The translations under genes were made by a program, and so were the position numbers. The notes under the pieces are model-generated. The model saw nothing but the letters and a program-made list of their open reading frames with translations, was not told the DNA's origin and did no database searches. From the NCBI RefSeq assembly GCF_000179035.2, contig NC_015155.1:1-64000 (forward strand): a stretch of DNA of 64,000 nucleotides, written 5' to 3'. Positions 19,863-30,191 of the stretch are shown here, in pieces. Position 1 is the stretch's first letter. Every line of letters starts with the position of its first letter. This stretch comes from Mycoplasma suis str. Illinois. GTDB taxonomy: Bacteria > Bacillota_I > Bacilli_A > Mycoplasmatales > Mycoplasmoidaceae.

Positions 19863-21068
19863 ATGTCTTCTTTTAATACCTCTTACAGTAGTGCAGATAA
19901 GTTAGCTTCCATAGATACTAGAAAGCTAACTTTCAAAACTACTGGAGGTCTTTCCTTCCAGTATTTCTGATCTCTGAAAGATCAGAAAACAAAAATACTT
20001 CTAGTTCTAATGTTGTCAGTATTTTCTGGTTGTCTTAGCTTTTTCTTTGTAGAAAAAGTGGGAATTTATAGCCCCGGAATGTTTTCTATTTGACAGTCTA
20101 TTGCTAGACTGGCAAGAAGTCAAATGGATCAGAATAAAAGTCATGTAGTCTATATTCTTTTCTTCTGAGTCTTTAACAGTATTATGAATATAGTCCTCGC
20201 AATATGTACTTGCAAGGCTATAGGTAAAGATATGACCAAATTAAGTATCCTGTTTATAGTGGGTTCTACTATAACAGGTCTTATATTGACTAATTTGCCT
20301 CAAAGTTGAGGCTTAAAAGATTTTTTCTTGTTTTCTAATCCTTTTGGAAATTACAAGGGTTGTCAACAACAAGTTCAACAAGAAGCTGGAAAATCGGCTC
20401 AATTTCTTCAATGAGAAGCAATTGCTGGAGGGACAGAAAAATCTAATGGAACGCCAAATAGTAATGGTGTAATAGTTCTATTTATTTATGCAATTGTTTA
20501 TTCCATTCTTAACTCCCTCATGACCTCCTTGCTTTATGCACTAGGAGGTTGTGGGGGAGGAGTAGACTGAATTATTTTCTATTTATTTAAGAAGAAGTCT
20601 TATTTCGCGAATAAATTAATTTTTTATACTGGACTATTTCTTTCCTTTTCCTCTTATACTATAGGGAGTTACCTCCCTTGAGCATTAAGTGGAAATGGAA
20701 ATAATGGAGGATTTAGTTCATTCATCACCAATTTCTTTTCACCACTATTTTTCGCTCTTTTGAGCTCAATATTTGTAAAGAAATTTATCTTTACTGTTTT
20801 TTACCCTAGGTTCAAATTTATTAATGTAAAGATCTTTACAACTATGTGATTAGATATAAGAAAAGAATTAATAGAGCGAAAATTTCCACATAGCTTTACC
20901 ATAGTACCTTCCTATGGTAGCTATAGTTTGAGATCACAGACTCAACTTGAGTTTGTTTGCCTATTAATTGAATTACAAGAGTTAATTCAAATAATTAGAA
21001 AAATAGATAAGAATTGCTTTATTTGCTCTCTACCTATTAAGTCATTAAATGCCAGAATAGGTATTTAG
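19863..21068 (+). CDS. YitT-family multi-pass membrane protein (DUF161 + DUF2179-like)
   Basis: A 401-aa protein with about ten TGA Trp codons, so it is invisible under the standard code. Several hydrophobic segments occupy residues 40-310. The segment LYALGGCGGGVDWIIFYLF matches the Gly-rich GGSTGGTD loop of YitT proteins. The last 100 residues (KFINVKIFTTMW, FPHSFTIVPSYGSYS, ELIQIIRKIDKNCFI) match the soluble C-terminal domain of that family. The role of YitT proteins is unsettled. It is divergently placed from the tRNA cluster and 4 bases before gapN. Confidence 0.72.
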
Positions 21069-21072
21069 TTAT

Positions 21073-22548
21073 ATGAGCCAACTTATGTATAAGATTGGCT
21101 CATTTATAGATGGAGAACTAGTAGCTCCAGAAGAGCTACAAAAAATGGAAGTATTTTCTCCACTAACACAGGAGTGTATTGGAGTTATTCCTCTACTAGA
21201 TAGAGAAAGAACTAGACAAATTTTTAAAAGCTCAAAAGAAGCTTTTAAAAAGTGAAGTCAATTGGATTACGACACTAGAGAGAAATTTCTATTTCTTTTT
21301 AGTTCAAAACTTCAAGAAAACTCTAGAGAGTTATCTCAAGTTATTAGTCTAGAGAGTGGAAAAAGTAAAGAAGACTCTCTAGACGAAATAAAGAGAAGTT
21401 GTGAATACATAAGTGAAACTATTCACTTCTTTAATGCAATAATGAGAAACCCTAGAGAATATAACTCAGAAAAGTATCCACTACTTTCTGAGGAGTTACA
21501 AGCCCTTTACTTTAGAGTTCCTCTGGGAGTAATACTATCTATTACTCCCTTTAACTATCCCCTAAATACTATGATTACCAAAATAGTTCCAGCACTATTA
21601 ATGGGTAATTCAGTTATTCAAAAATCTTCGATAAATGGATCCCTTACAGGATATTTAGTATCGAAGATTTTTAATGAACTAAGTATTGATGGTTATTTAG
21701 TGACTCCTGGAGTACTAAATTACTACACAGGAAGAGGATCAACACTTGAATCCTTTATAAGAGAAGAAAAACCTGAAATATCAGCTCTTTCCTTTACAGG
21801 AAGTAGTGATGCAGGTTTTTCTATTGCAAGTGCACTTCCTGGAATTCCACAAGCACTAGAACTAAGTGCACTTAATACAGCTTTAGTTCTGGATGATGCA
21901 GAACTAAGCACAAGTGTTAGTGAAATACTTAAAGGAACTCTTAAATATAGTGGTCAAAGATGTACGTCTATTAAATTGGTGTTTGTTCCCAAACACCTAG
22001 AAAAAGAATTTAAGTCAATTCTTATTAGGGAATTAAGCTCCTTTAAGTTAGATAATGTTCCAATAATTAATAAAGCATCTTTAAGGAAAATTGAAGAAGC
22101 TTATAAAGATGCTTTATCTAAAGGAGCACATTTAATAACTGCTCCTATTAATTGGGGGGAACAGACTAGTTTAGTCATTCCTCCACTAGTATTTTTTGAT
22201 GTGAAACAAGATATGCTTGTTTCACATAAAGAAATATTTGGTCCCATTCTGTCTGTTATTTCCTATACAGACTTAGAGGAAGCTATTTCTCAAATAAATA
22301 ACTTAGGGTATGGACTTCAAGCTTCTATCTTTAGTAAAGATATAAAAGTTGCTGGAGAGATAGCTCTAAAAATAGATGTAGGAAGAGTTAATTTAAACCT
22401 AGCTCCAGCTAGGTCTCCTGATTTATTACCTTTCCCTTCTTCCAGAAAATCTGGAAATAGTGAACAGGGAATAATTAACTCTCTTTACTTTTTCTCTAAA
22501 TTCAGAGGTATAGTGTTTAAAGAGAGTAAAGAAGAGATTAAAGATTAA
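21073..22548 (+). CDS. gapN: NADP-dependent (non-phosphorylating) glyceraldehyde-3-phosphate dehydrogenase GapN
   Basis: Oxidises glyceraldehyde-3-P directly to 3-phosphoglycerate with NADP, bypassing the phosphoglycerate kinase step. The 491-aa aldehyde dehydrogenase contains ITPFNYPLNTMITKIVPALL (cofactor site), SFTGSSDAG, the general-base Glu in ALELSALNTALVLDD, the catalytic Cys in YSGQRCTSIK, and EIFGPILSVISY. Among aldehyde dehydrogenases the Arg-Cys-Thr context and the setting among glycolytic genes favour GapN. TGA (Trp) occurs at 21253. Confidence 0.87.
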
Positions 22549-22655
22549 ATTTTTTAGTTTTTACTAAAAAAATTAACTTTAAAATTCGTTTTAGGCACTT
22601 CTTTAATATTTGAAAATAAGTACCAAAAAACTAATAAATTATTAGTTAAAGAATA

Positions 22656-24623
22656 GTGAGTACAGAAGAAAAGAAATTAATAAATCCTACTCCAAATGTG
22701 GAGTATGGAGATAGCTCCATTCAAGTACTTGAGGGACTTGAAGCTATTAGAGTTAGACCGGGGATGTATATTGGTTCCCTTGGTGTAGAGGGATTACATC
22801 ACTTAATTTGAGAAGCACTAGATAATGCAGTTGACGAAGCAACTGCAGGATATGCTACTGAAATTAAGTTAACACTTGAAGAGGAACACATAGTAAGTGT
22901 TGAAGACAATGGTAGAGGTATTCCTATTGGTATAAACCCACAAACGGGTTTATCCAATATAGTAACTATATTTACACACTTACATGCTGGAGGTAAATTC
23001 AATAACTCCAGCTATAAAACATCTGGAGGACTTCATGGTGTAGGTATTAAGTGTGTAAATGCTCTTTCTACATTCCTAGAAGTAAATGTATGTAGAGAAG
23101 GAAAGGAAGTATTCACTAAATTTACTGAAGGTGGAAAACTAGAAAGTCAACCTTCAGTAATTAGTGAATCAGTAGGAAGTAAAACTGGAACAAAAATTAG
23201 ATGACAACCTGACTTTAGCGTTCTAGAGCGAAATGACTATGATATAGGACTAATAAAAGAAAGATTGCAAAATCTTTCTTACTTAAATAAAAATCTTTCA
23301 TTTATTTTTGAAAACAAAAATACTGGAGAAGTAGAACAATTTCTATCCAGTCAGGGATTAGCTGATTGAGTAGAAAGTATTAATCAAGGTTTTGAAACAG
23401 TTCACCCAATTCAAAACATTGTTATTGAGGAGCAACAAGTAAAAAAGAAAGAAACTGTAAACAGTCTTAGATGTGAAGTTTCTTTCCAATATTCATTGGA
23501 AAGAGATCATCCTGTAATTTACAGTTTCTGTAACAATATAAAAACATCTCTAGGTGGTGTTCACCTAGAGACAGTAAAAGAAGGTATTTTGTCTTGTGTA
23601 AGACAATATGCAGAAGACTGAAAGATAATAGATGACAAATACAAGTGAATTAAAGAGGATGTAATTTCAGGAATTAGCTTAGTAGTGTCTGTATACTATA
23701 CAGACCCTTCCTATAAAGGTCAAACTAAAGAAACATTAATTAGTAATGAAATAAGACCTATATTAAGAGAACAAATAGAAGGTAAGTTGCACACTTCTTT
23801 CCAAGACAATATTGAAGTGGCCAAGTTGATACTTGGGCACATTCAACAAGAATATAGAAAGAGAATTAATAGAGAGCAAATGCTCGAAATGAGCAAGAAG
23901 ATTCACAAGGAAAACCTACTAGGTTTTGCTGAAAAATTAGCTGACTGTACCATTAAGAATCCAGAGTTCTCCGAACTCTATATAGTAGAGGGAGACTCCG
24001 CTGGAGGTTCAGCTAAAGGAGCTAGAAATAGAGAGTTTCAAGCTATTTTACCTATAAAAGGTAAATTAGCTAATGCAAGTAAAAAGAAAAATAAGATATT
24101 TGACAATGAAGAAGTTAAGAACTTAATAACAGCTATAGGATGTTCTTATGGTCATAACTTTGACATATCAAAGTTAAGATACAACAAAATAATACTTATG
24201 ACTGACGCAGATGTGGATGGGTCCCACATCCAAGTACTTATTATGAACTTCTTCTATAAATACATGAAACCATTACTAGAAAATGGTCATGTATATATAG
24301 CTAGATCCCCTCTTTATAAAGCTTCATCAAAGAAGGAAACTATTTACCTTCTTGATGAAGAAGAAAAGAGAGAATTTGAGAAGAACAATAAATCTTCTTC
24401 TTATGAATTTAGTAGATTTAAAGGGCTTGGGGAAATGTCTCCTGCACAACTGTGAGAAACTACTATGGATCCTAAGAGAAGAACTTTCTTGCAAGTTCAA
24501 ATAATAGATGATCCTAAGACTCAAGCTACTATGGAAAAATTAATGGGAGCTAAAGTAAAACCTAGAAAGATATTTATTACTGAAAATTACTCTAAAGCTA
24601 TGATAGACAGATGAGCAGCGTAA
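22656..24623 (+). CDS. gyrB: DNA gyrase subunit B
   Basis: ATPase half of gyrase, which supercoils DNA. The 655-aa ORF starts with GTG. GHKL motifs are [27 protein letters not shown] and [14 protein letters not shown]. The transducer and TOPRIM parts include [30 protein letters not shown] and [20 protein letters not shown]. It ends [16 protein letters not shown], then DRWAA. TGA Trp codons explain its fragmented appearance. Its end overlaps the gyrA start by 13 bases, so the two are probably translationally coupled. Confidence 0.96.
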
Positions 24624-27295
24624 AACCTTCAAGTAAGCTAGAGAAGATATTAGAGGGGCTACCCTCCTCTAATGTTGAGAATAAAGATATTTCTGTTGTA
24701 TGTGATGAATCGTTCCTTAATTACTCACTTTCTGTAATTACTTCTCGGGCTCTGCCCGATCTTAAGGACGGGCTAAAGCCTGTTCACAGAAGAATACTTT
24801 ATGCAGCTTATGAAGAAAAATTATTTAATGACAGTAGATTTAAGAAGTCAGCCACCCTAGTTGGTGCTGTAATGGGTTCTTATCACCCACATGGCGATAA
24901 GTCTATTTATGATGCATTAGTTAGATTAAGTCAAGACTTTAAGATGAGATACCCTCTACTAGAGGGTCAAGGTAACTTTGGTTCTATAGATGGAGATGTT
25001 CCAGCTGCTATGCGTTATACAGAAATTAAGTTAAGTAAGTTTGGGGAAAAATTCCTATCAGGAATTAAAGAAGAATGTGTTGATTTTGTGGATAACTATG
25101 ATGGCTCTAAACAAGAACCATCAATATTACCTGTTATTGTTCCTTCAATTCTTCTGAATGGTTCAGAAGGAATTGCAGTTGGTATGGCAACCAAAATACC
25201 TCCTCACAACTTAAGAGAAGTTTGTGATGCTATCATAGCATTAATTGATAATCCTGAACTACAGGATGAACAATTTATTGAATATATAAAAGGACCTGAT
25301 TTCCCAACTGGAGGGGAAATCATAGGAATTGAATCAGTTAAGAGATATCATTCCAAGGGACTTGGAAAAATAATACTTAGATCAAAAGTAGAAATTGATG
25401 CTAACAAGCATCAATTAATAATTAAGGAAATTCCTTTTGGAATTAAAAAAGCAGATCTAATTAAGAAAATAGCTGATTTAGCTTATGAAGGAAAAAATGC
25501 TAAATCTAGAAGAACTAATGAAATTCTTCAAAGATTCCTTCAAAACATTAGAGATGAATCTAACTTGAAGGAAGGTATCAGACTAATTATTGAATGTAAA
25601 AAAGGATCTAAGGAATCAGATTTGAAAGCTGTTCTAAATAATTTGTACAAGTATGCAAGACTGCAAGTAACTTTTGCAGTCAACTTAACACTTCTAGTTG
25701 ATGGAAAGCCTCAACTATTAGGAATAGGTGCAATAATAAGAAATTATCTGCAACATCAACTTGATATGTTGCAGAGAAAAACCAGATTTAACTTAAGAGA
25801 AGTTCAAAGAAGAATTCACTTACTTGAGGGAAGAGAAACAGTAGTTAGAAATCTAGATGAAGTAATAAGAATTATTACTGATGAAGATAATCCTGAAGTT
25901 ATTATTCAGGAGAAATATTCTCTAACTCCCGTTCAGATCAAAGATATCTTTGATCTTCCACTAAGACAACTTAAAAAGATAGAGTTCCTGAAACTAACTA
26001 ATGAATTAGATCAAAAAAGAGCTAAGAGAGATGAATATCAAGCGTTGCTTGATGACAAGAATAAACAATATGAAAATATAAAGAAGGAGTTAATAGAAAT
26101 AAAGAATGAATTTAAGAATGACTTAAGAAAAACATTGATTACTCCTAAGGGAATTGCAAAAATTACTAAGTGAGATTGCATTCCTAAGGAAGACATTATT
26201 TTGAAAGTTACTCAAAATAATTACATCGCTGCAATTCCACTTGACAAGATTGACTTAACTAACAGAAATACTGTTGGAGAAAACTCCAGCAGTGAATTTA
26301 AGACTGGAGATCTAGATGTAGACTTACTTCTGTCATCATCACATGATGATCTATTTATATTTACTAACTACGCTAGAGTATTTAAGTTGAAAGCTCATGA
26401 AATCAAGATTAGTGCTAATAAGAAATGATCTAAGAAGCCTCAAAAATTAAATAACTTAATCCCATTGATGGGTAAAGATGAAAAGGCTGTTAAGATTATC
26501 TCCCTTTCTAGAGAAGAACAAAATAATGAAGAAAAGTGAAAGGATATAGATCTATTATTTGCAACCAAATTTGGTTTCATAAGAAAGATCTCTTTCTATA
26601 AGTTCTTCCTAGAAAAGAAGTGAAAGAGCGGTAAAACAGCTATGAGATTAAGTGAAAATGACCAATTGAAGTTTGTTATTAAGATGCACAAGGATTCTGA
26701 AATCCTTCTTGCATCTTCAAAAAATAAAGTTATTAGATTCAAGAGCTCAATTCTTGAAGCTAAGAGAACAAGAAAAACATTTGGTGTTAGAGGAATCAAT
26801 CTTAGAAATGATGATGGAAAGATAGAAGGAGAATTAATTTCTGCTTCTTCAACTTATGATGGAGACCAACTTCTTTCCCTTGTAGAGTCTGGTAAGGGAA
26901 AGATTACAAGTTTGGACTCCATCAAGCAAGAAATAGTTAAGGTAAAGGAATATGATGAAGAAACCAAGCAAGAAGTTGAAAAAATTATTAAACAAGATAA
27001 GAAGGATGAAGATGGAGAACTTGAATATGAAATCAAGTTATCCAAGAAGTGGGGAGGTAAGGGAGTTTTGGCTTACAAGAACAAAGAAAATGAAAAGCTA
27101 ATAGCTTGTGTTCTTATTAAGGATTCAGATCAAATCTTGTTAATGACTAACACAGATCACATAAATAGATTCCAAGCTAGTCAAATTTCAGTGAGAAAAA
27201 CTAGAAGAACTGAAGGTAGTCAGTTAATCTCACTGAAGCCAAATGAAAAATTAGTATTCTTCGCTAAATATCAACTTCCTGACGATATCGAGTAA
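24611..27295 (+). CDS. gyrA: DNA gyrase subunit A
   Basis: The DNA cutting-and-rejoining half of gyrase, 894 aa. The catalytic Tyr is at about 136 in PAAMRYTEIKLS. The quinolone region reads YHPHGDKSIYDALVR, with Lys (about residue 97) where most bacteria have Ser or Ala. TGA Trp codons begin at 26171. From about residue 530 on, the protein carries beta-pinwheel blades (DDLFIFTNYARVFKL, DIDLLFATKFGFIRKIS, EGELISASSTYDGDQLL, DQILLMTNTDHINRF), with a charged insert (QEIVKVKEYDEETKQEVEKI). It is thus a full gyrase A with its own C-terminal domain, yet a second pinwheel gene follows. Confidence 0.95.
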
Positions 27296-27313
27296 AATAG
27301 TTCAGTAGTTAAA

Positions 27314-28321
27314 ATGGAAGGGATAAATATGTTGTTATTAGCTTTTTCAAGAAGAAACTTTATAGTTTCTCTCCCTTATGCTGAATTCAATTTAGGAGAA
27401 AAAATTGAAAAAGGAATTAATTTATCTGGATTAATTTCAACTGATGACATGATTAGAGATGTTATTGCACTCTCAAGTAATGATGATTTGCTAATTATCA
27501 CCAATAAGGGAAAAATATATAGAACTCAGGCAAATCAATTACTAAGAGTTAAGAAAGAATTAAGTTCAGAAAATAAATTACTTCAATTACAACATGTAAG
27601 AGAACTTTTGGATCTTGATTCATCAACATTTAGAGATGATGAACAAATAATCAAGATTATTAATGTTGAACCATCTAAGTATTTAGATAGTTCATTCTTA
27701 TTCCTAGCAAGTAAAGATGGAATGATTAAGAAGATAAAAATGATGAACTTCCAAAATGCAAGTAAGTCTGGTGGAATAGTTATGGGACTTCAAGGAGAGG
27801 ATGAAGTTGTTTCTGCGCTAATAGTTAGAGATGCAGATGAAATTCTTCTAACTTCATCTTTTGGAAGAGTAGTTAGATTTAAGTCAATAGATTTGAGAGA
27901 TGTTGGTAAAACAGCTATGGGAGTTAGAGGAATTAAGTTAGTAAATAGTAAGGGAGAAAAAGAAGGAGAATTAATATCTGCTTCTTCAAATGCAGATGGA
28001 AAAGAAGTATTTGTGTTGACTAATTTAGGAAAAGGTAAATGAGTGCATATAGATCATTTCAGAATGACATCTAGAGGTGTAGCTGGAGTTCTTTCCCAAA
28101 AAGGTTATGGAGATGAAATATTCAGCTTCACAATTAACATAAATAATCCTCTAGAAGAAATATTTATGTTAACTAACCTAGGAAAAGTGTCAAGAATTCC
28201 TGTGAATGCAGTTTCACAACGAAAAGGGAGAGCAACTTCTGGAGTTTCAATCATGAAATTGAATCACTCAAGAAATGAAAAAATTGTTCATTGTTTCAAA
28301 TTTATAGGAGTTAAGCAGTAG
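27314..28321 (+). CDS. Free-standing GyrA C-terminal-domain (beta-pinwheel) protein
   Basis: A 335-aa protein made almost wholly of GyrA/ParC-type pinwheel blades: LLLAFSRRNFIVSLPYAEF, DLLIITNKGKIYR, FLFLASKDGMIKKIKM, EILLTSSFGRVVRFKS, KEVFVLTNLGKGKWVHI (W = TGA at 28040) and EIFMLTNLGKVSRIPV. It has no cleavage domain. MGVRGIKL and EGELISASS closely match the blades of the adjacent gyrA (FGVRGINL, EGELISASS), pointing to a local duplication. The ATG at 27314 follows gyrA by 18 bases. It could wrap DNA on its own, assist gyrase, or be the lost C-terminal part of a topoisomerase IV subunit. Confidence 0.8.
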
Positions 28322-28329
28322 CTTAAACA

Positions 28330-29448
28330 GTGTCCGATCTGGGGGGGGCCCTGGAAACGATTAAGTTGTTTTACAACAATAAACAACAATGTTGGATCAC
28401 AATCAACCTTGTTGCTATTAATGACACAGGTACAATTGTTATTCTCGGAGCTTCCGCATTCTTCTGCATTTGAGGTCTTTTTGAATGATGAAGAGGAACT
28501 ATGAAGATGAGATATGGAAGATTTATTAGATATATATTTACTGACTTCACAAAACAATGTTGTGTAGCTGGATGGACTCAATTCTTAGGTTTTTGTCTAC
28601 AACACAAACCAAAAGTTCAATTTAATTTCGCAAAGAAATTACATTTCTCTGCTGCTAGCAGAGTTAATAGCAATATATTAGGAAAAGGAGTTGGAACTAC
28701 TGATATTACTTCAGGAGGTCAACAATTGACTCCTGAAGCTATGGCAGCCCTTCTTGGAGGTAAAAAGAAGAAGAAACTAACAAAAGCTGAAAAGAAAGCT
28801 CTAAAACTTGCTAAGAAAGCTGCAAAAGCAAAGAAACTTCCTTACTCAGTAAGAATTCAAGATTTGAAGTCCAAAGTTATGAAATTAAGTGTTGCTTTAG
28901 TACCTCAAGTTAAGGGAATTAAGTTGAAGAAAAAAGAACAAGATGTTAAAGAAGTTAAAGAAAAGAAAAAACTATCTCTATTCAGTAAGAAGCCTAAAGT
29001 TGAAAAGACTAAGACAGTTGCAGCAACTACTGAAGCTCCAAAACAAGAAAAAGTTAAGAAAGAAGGAATGTTCGGGAAATTGAAACCTAAGTCAGGGTCT
29101 TTCTCTTCTCTTTCTTATGACACATTCTCTAAGGAAAAGTCAAAACTAAAGATGCAAAAAGAACAAGAAAAGAAAGCTAAGAAAGAAAAAGAAGCTCTTC
29201 TAAAAGCAGCTAAAAAGAAGAATAGTGCAATGAAAGATTTCTTAGCTAAGATTAAGTCTCTAACAGCTAAGAAGCCAAAGGCTCCTAAGGTTAAGGATTC
29301 TAAGAGTTCAGCTCCTTCCAAGCCTTCATTTGCAGCTCCTAAGACTCCTTTAAAGACTTCTTCAAAAGTAAATCCAATTAAAAAAGATGCAAAGAAATCT
29401 TTTGGAGGTATGTTCGGAAAAAGTAAAGAAGCTAATAAAAAGAGTTAA
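28330..29448 (+). CDS. Lysine-rich single-pass membrane protein with G8 tract after the start
   Basis: A 372-aa ORF starting with GTG eight bases after the pinwheel gene. The fourth to sixth codons contain a run of eight G (28341-28348), rare in this AT-rich genome. A hydrophobic stretch near residues 20-50 (ITINLVAINDTGTIVILGAS) contains one likely membrane helix. From about residue 140 the protein is extremely Lys/Ala-rich (LTKAEKKALKLAKKAAKAKK, repeated KKEKEALLKAAKKK and similar blocks), a basic, probably nucleic-acid- or membrane-binding tail. The function is unknown. Gaining or losing one G would shift it out of frame. Confidence 0.7.
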
Positions 29449-29483
29449 TACTCTTTAAACTAATAAGTAGTTAGTTTTAGATA

Positions 29484-29909
29484 ATGTCTTTTAGTATGCT
29501 TTTCTTGAACGGACCTGTTATAGGTGGAGTTCTAGGATCAGTAATTCCTGTTGTAATAGGAATTGCTTACTATGTTTGCAAATTCATCATTCAAGTAAAG
29601 CAAGATGGATGAAGAAACATTAGTGCTGAAGAATGAAAAGAATTTGCTAGAAATATTGAAAGTGAAATAGATCTTTTTGTAAATGGAAATAAAAAGATGA
29701 ATTTCCACTGTGAACACTGTGCACAACAATGTAGTAATCACAAAAACAATGTAAATAACATCAACAAGAATATTTGTGTTCTAAAGGAAAAATGAGTTTA
29801 CAAAGCTAAGACTAATTGAGAAAATGCAGAATCTGAAATAGTAAATCAACAAAAGCATAAGAATCATGAAAATAAATCAATTCTTCCTGAACAACCACAA
29901 CAAGACTAG
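29484..29909 (+). CDS. Small membrane protein with Cys/His cluster
   Basis: A 141-aa protein with a hydrophobic N-terminus (GPVIGGVLGSVIPVVIGIAY, about residues 10-29). A compact cluster HCEHCAQQCSNH follows at about 75-86, with a further Cys at about 98. Four in-frame TGA Trp codons explain why it is not seen as one ORF under the standard code. The Cys/His spacing suggests a metal-binding knot outside or inside the membrane, but I know no family with it. It ends just before a strong C7/G6 hairpin and probably closes the gyrB-gyrA transcription unit. Confidence 0.6.
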
Positions 29910-29926
29910 TCTTTAGAGACTAAATT

Positions 29927-29962
29927 ATCCCCCCCTTTTTTTAGGGGGGTGTAGTTTTTCTC
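29927..29962 (+). terminator. C7/G6 hairpin terminator
   Basis: Seven C (29929-29935) and six G (29944-29949) pair around a T7A loop, followed by GTAGTTTTTCTCTTTTT. It terminates the gyr operon. Confidence 0.75.
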
Positions 29963-30145
29963 TTTTTACCTAGTTATTTTTTTAGGAAAAAGAAAAAATA
30001 AATGTAATTTTTTTAGCAAGAAAGTTTATATAGACTCTTTCTTTTCTAGATTTCTAATAAATTTTTATTTCAGTATCTAAAAAAAAGAAATCTAATAAGT
30101 ATTCCTTAATCTTCTAAAGATAAAAAAGAAAAATAAATAATTCTC

Positions 30146-30175
30146 CTTTCTCTCCCCTTGAAGGGGAGAAAGAAG
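30146..30175. terminator. Terminator of the minus-strand phosphohexomutase gene
   Basis: CTCCCC and GGGGAG pair around TTGAA at about 30152-30168, with flanking complementary T/A extensions. On the minus strand it follows the 30192 stop and runs into a T-rich tract. The stretch 29963-30145 shows no gene, only AT-rich DNA. Confidence 0.6.
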
Positions 30176-30191
30176 AATATTTACTTACTTA

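Noticed and set aside
22656-28321. gyrB and gyrA as pseudogenes because of many internal stops
   Set aside because: All internal stops before the ends are TGA and fall mostly on Trp positions; with TGA = Trp both ORFs are intact.
28288-28581. Minus-strand ORF across the start of the lysine-rich gene
   Set aside because: Ser/Cys-rich translation that depends on the G8/C8 tract and overlaps two plus-strand genes; a shadow.
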